A stretch of 64,000 nucleotides of DNA. Origin: Chanos chanos (Eukaryota > Chordata > Actinopteri > Gonorynchiformes > Chanidae). The position numbers were made by a program, and so were the translations under genes. The notes under the pieces were generated by a model. The model had not been told where the DNA came from, did not search any database, and saw only the letters and a list, made by a program, of their open reading frames with translations. The stretch spans positions 1,462,501 through 1,526,500 of the forward strand of contig NC_044504.1 of the NCBI RefSeq assembly GCF_902362185.1, read 5' to 3'. Positions 60,582-64,000 of the stretch are shown here, in pieces (positions within the stretch are counted from its first letter, which is position 1; each line of letters starts with the position of its first letter).

Positions 60582-62069
60582 ATGCAGAAAGCAACATACT
60601 ATGACAATGCTGGACTGTTTGGAGGCTACTCTTATCCCAAATCTGACTCCTACTCCTATGGCCCCGCTCACCAGCCATACCCCACCTCCAGCATCGAGAG
60701 TGATTACCAGGGTCCGATATGTCCCATCCAAACCACAACAGTCCGGCCGCCCGTTCACAAAAACAGCGATGTAAATGGCAGCTGTATGAGGCCAAGTGGC
60801 AGCCAAGGTAACAGCCAACCAGAGAGCATTGGCGAGCAGCAACAGGCACCTCCATTGGCTCCAACTTCACCCAACTCCAACACCTCCTCTCAGAAAAAGA
60901 AATCACCCTCCAACAATGCTTCTAATACTGCCACTCCAGTCATTACAAAGCAAATATTCCCATGGATGAAGGAAACTCGACAGAACTCCAAGCAGAAAAG
61001 TGCCAACAACTGCACAACTGCAGGTATAGTATGTTTTCATGGCATGTGTGTGTGTGTGTGTGCGTCTGTGTGTGTGTGCGCGTTCAGGATCTTAATATAA
61101 ACATAATTCTAGAGATTTTGCTTCAAGCTTATTATATTCACCACGTTCAGAAGGCATTTCCTATCACTTGCTTGTTACTATAGTGGATTTCAATTTATTA
61201 TTTAAAAAAATATGTCTGCGGGCAGGTTTGGCCTTCCAGTGATGGCCTTGCATCCCCAGGTGTGTATGCTGCTAATCTTGTCCAAAGCTATGCGTTACAG
61301 CTGTATTGTTTGATTTTCAGGTGAAACCTGCGATGACAAAAGTCCACCAGGACCTGCCTCTAAACGTGTGCGCACTGCCTACACGAGCGCCCAACTTGTG
61401 GAGCTCGAGAAGGAGTTCCATTTCAACCGGTATCTCTGTCGTCCCCGAAGAGTCGAAATGGCCAATTTACTCAATCTCACCGAGCGACAAATAAAGATAT
61501 GGTTTCAGAACAGGAGGATGAAGTACAAAAAGGATCAAAAATCAAAGGGGATAATGCATTCTCCCTTAGGACACTCCCCGGACAGAAGTCCACCTTTAAG
61601 TGGTCCAAATCATATTGGATATTCTGGTCAGCTACCGAATGCAAACAGCCTCAGCTACGATGCGCCATCACCTCCGTCATTCGCCAAACCGCAACAAAAC
61701 ATGTACGGCCTGGCTGCATACACGGCGCCATTGGGTGGCTGCATGCCGCAGCAGAAGAGGTATCCGGGCACAGAGTACGAACACCACAGCATGCAGGGCA
61801 ACGGCAGCTTTGCCAGCGCGAATTTACAAGGCAGTCCCGTGTACGTCGGGGGGAATTTTGTTGATTCTATGCCAGCTTCAGGCCCCATGTTCAACCTTGG
61901 CCATCTCCCTCATCCTTCATCCGCCAGTGTGGACTACAGCTGCGCTGCTCAAATTCCGGGCAACCACCACCATGGACCCTGTGACCCTCATCCCACATAC
62001 ACAGACCTCACTTCTCACCATGCGTCTCAGGGAAGGCTCCAGGAAGCGCCTAAACTAACACATTTGTAA
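60582..62069 (+). CDS. hoxd3: Homeobox protein Hoxd3 (two coding exons)
   Basis: Group 3 HoxD transcription factor (hindbrain, cervical/anterior trunk and pharyngeal patterning in the family). CDS exons: 60582-61023 and 61321-62069, joined in phase 1 by a 297-base GT-AG intron; 396 residues. It begins [20 protein letters not shown], the Hox3 start. The PBX-contact motif [15 protein letters not shown] is at about residues 125-139. Exon 2 opens [23 protein letters not shown] and carries the homeodomain at 161-220 ([23 protein letters not shown], helix 3 [16 protein letters not shown]). The long conserved Hox3 C-terminal region follows, including a [19 protein letters not shown] stretch and a final [12 protein letters not shown] motif. 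A (GT)n run sits in the intron. AATAAA at 62987-62992 implies a 3' UTR of about 0.9 kb. Confidence 0.98.
61044..61082. repeat. (GT)n microsatellite in hoxd3 intron
   Basis: Interrupted GT run just after the exon 1 donor. Confidence 0.88.
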
Positions 62070-64000
62070 GGATTTCATCCGTGTGCCCAAGCGAAGTGTC
62101 GCTCTTCTATTACCTCAATAGCTGAAAATAATTTATAGAACTTCACCTCGAGAGAGACATACGTATTACCCTGTATTATTATTGATATGACTATAACTGC
62201 TATGATTGTAATTATTTTTTAAAAAAATAGCTGTGGTCCACTTCTCTTGACTGTTGAAGACTTGCAGGAAGAGTGTTTAATGTCAGTTGTTCGGTTCTTT
62301 GAAGAGCAATGCGCAATATGAGGATTATTTCATGACGTATTACTTGAAGGTAAGTCGTGTAGGTTTATCAGTATTAGACACCCATCTTTATAGAGATGGA
62401 ATTTGTAGGAAAAAAAAAATCATTGGCTCATCGTTAAGTCGTCTGTTTAGTCATTGGTAATTCCAAATATGCTTTCACTCAAAGGGCATCTTTATTTATT
62501 TTTTTTTTTTTTCAAAGATTGTATGATGGACATATCCTGATTATTATATTTATTATTTATCAGTTTTGTATCTCACATTATTTATATCATATCGCGTAGA
62601 CTATTTATATGAACAATTGTAGAATTTATGCAACCTAAGCTGGACTGTGTCGGCGTTGTTGTTCTTGAAATGGTTCAAATTAGGTCATTTTTTTTAGGCA
62701 TCGGGTTGTTTGGTGGGTGATTTTTTTGTGAGTTGGAAAAAGATTTTAAGCTCGGACACTACTTGGCTTCAAAACATTTCCTTATAAACCGGCACGTTTC
62801 GAGAGGACTGTAATATGTCAACACTTATTCTGGAGCTCATTACAACACCAGCGTTATGTTCATATATTTACTCCCCAAATCACTCAGCATTAAACCTTAT
62901 TTTATCATTTTGCCAGTCCATACATACGTTGATGAGATGTTAATGATATGGAAATGTTATATTTTATTGTGTTAAACATTTTGTAAATAAAGTGCGTAAA
63001 TTAAAAGAAATGGTTAATCCCAGAGTCTTCGCTGTGTGGGGTGCTCGGGGTGTTTTATGGACACAAGAAAACGATCGCAATTTAAAAATTAACCGATTTT
63101 ATTTCATCAGTTCTGAAAGCCAGACTTTATCTATGTAATAAAGCTCTATGCCGCCATTTTGAGCTAATCTCAATAGTAAACAAAGGAGGAGGTCTTGTAT
63201 CCTTCCGCACCCAATCGTGCGACAGAGCGCGAGCGTACACACTTGCAGGACATGTACAGTCAGCGAATACGAAGATATAAAGAGCTCCTCTACGCCAAAG
63301 CATTTCACTTTACACGTTTAAGGGTTTATGGCTGCATGTTGATGGCTTTAGGATTACATTTCCTATGGTCACAATGGGCGCTGAAAAAAAAATCCAATTC
63401 TCTTTTACGCACAGAAAATAACCATGAAAAACAATTTATCTGCCCTTTTAAATCTATGTGCAAATTAAATGCCATTTTACTGGGCGACAGACCGACTCTG
63501 ATAAAAGTGAGGCCTAAATTTGAACGAGACACCTTAAAAAAAAATCCTATTTACCATTGTCTTTTAAAGGATTTATAACAGCATGTGTACAGTTAGCTTA
63601 CTTTCAATACACGATAAGTAAAAAAATGTGACATATGCATGCTTTACAAAAAAAAAAAAATCCCCAAATGCGGTCATAAATAGCCTAAAGATGAAAAGTG
63701 TTACGATTTACTGACTTTACAGGCACAGCGAGCCGTCTTAACAGAATGGCCCGCGCCCCCTCTTTCCTCTTGCAAGACATTTCAAAGCCCATTAATCAAA
63801 AACTCGTCGCTTTCAGCTTCGCCACTGATTCCACCTCCTTATGAACAAAGCGTTTGCATTCTGAACTCTCGAAACACATTTCAAACTGCGAGAGGCCAAA
63901 CTTTGTCCAGAGAGCAGCTGTGACAGCGTGCTCCCGGAATATCCATAGATGTGAGGGATGGATTCCTCACAGGGCTGAGCCTAAGCTGTCGGTGAAACAG
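62070..64000. other. hoxd3 3' UTR and downstream region
   Basis: AT-rich 3' UTR to the AATAAA at 62987-62992, followed by about 1 kb of flanking DNA. From about 63720 the sequence is less AT-rich and contains ATTAATCA (63791-63798), the reverse complement of TGATTAAT. No hoxd1 homeobox is present before the window ends. A 127-codon open frame at 63195-63578 has no recognisable homology. Confidence 0.55.
62987..62992 (+). other. Polyadenylation signal, hoxd3
   Basis: AATAAA about 920 bases after the hoxd3 stop. Confidence 0.6.

Noticed and set aside
63195-63578. A 127-codon plus-strand open frame after hoxd3
   Set aside because: No resemblance to hoxd1 or any known family, rich in Lys/Leu from AT-rich DNA; chance frame.

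Overview
This window is the body of a HoxD cluster from a ray-finned fish, very probably a teleost HoxDa-type cluster. The evidence is a divergent evx2 at the left edge followed by rightward hoxd13, hoxd12, hoxd11, hoxd10, hoxd9, a dead hoxd8, mir-10, hoxd4 and hoxd3. The hox genes span only about 52 kb, the introns are short (about 0.3-1.2 kb), the spacers are rich in microsatellites, and there is no hoxd1 within the first 2 kb past hoxd3. I cannot name the species. A recognisable hoxd8 relic argues for a lineage that lost the gene later than zebrafish did, since zebrafish keeps no hoxd8.

Layout: 0-3.5 kb is evx2 (minus strand, three exons). 3.5-9.6 kb is the evx2/hoxd13 divergent spacer. 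9.6-34 kb holds five two-exon posterior genes: hoxd13, d12, d11, d10 and d9. 37.8-38.6 kb holds a hoxd8 pseudogene, with readable pieces of both exons and both splice sites. 38.6-48.2 kb is a 9.6 kb spacer with possible 5' non-coding exons, a DR5 retinoic-acid-type element and the mir-10 hairpin, ending at the hoxd4 promoter. 48.3-49.4 kb is hoxd4. 49.4-60.5 kb is an 11 kb spacer with a likely hoxd3 5' UTR exon. 60.5-63 kb is hoxd3 and its 3' UTR. All seven intact hox genes read through in frame from ATG to stop across GT-AG introns. evx2 needs a GC-AG first intron.

How it works together: the genes encode homeodomain transcription factors that pattern the trunk, fins and genital/tail region in collinear order. 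hoxd3, hoxd4, hoxd9 and hoxd10 keep Trp-containing PBX-contact motifs ahead of the homeodomain, and hoxd11-13 lack them, as expected. mir-10 lies upstream of hoxd4, and hoxd10 in the same cluster carries a perfect 8-mer miR-10 seed match in its 3' UTR. A CACGTG E-box lies within 400 bp upstream of the ATG of six of the seven intact hox genes. I found no novel protein-coding system. The most notable items are the hoxd8 relic, the GC-AG evx2 intron, the in-cluster miR-10 circuit, the RARE cluster before mir-10, and the unannotated exon candidates upstream of hoxd4 and hoxd3. No intact transposon was recognised.
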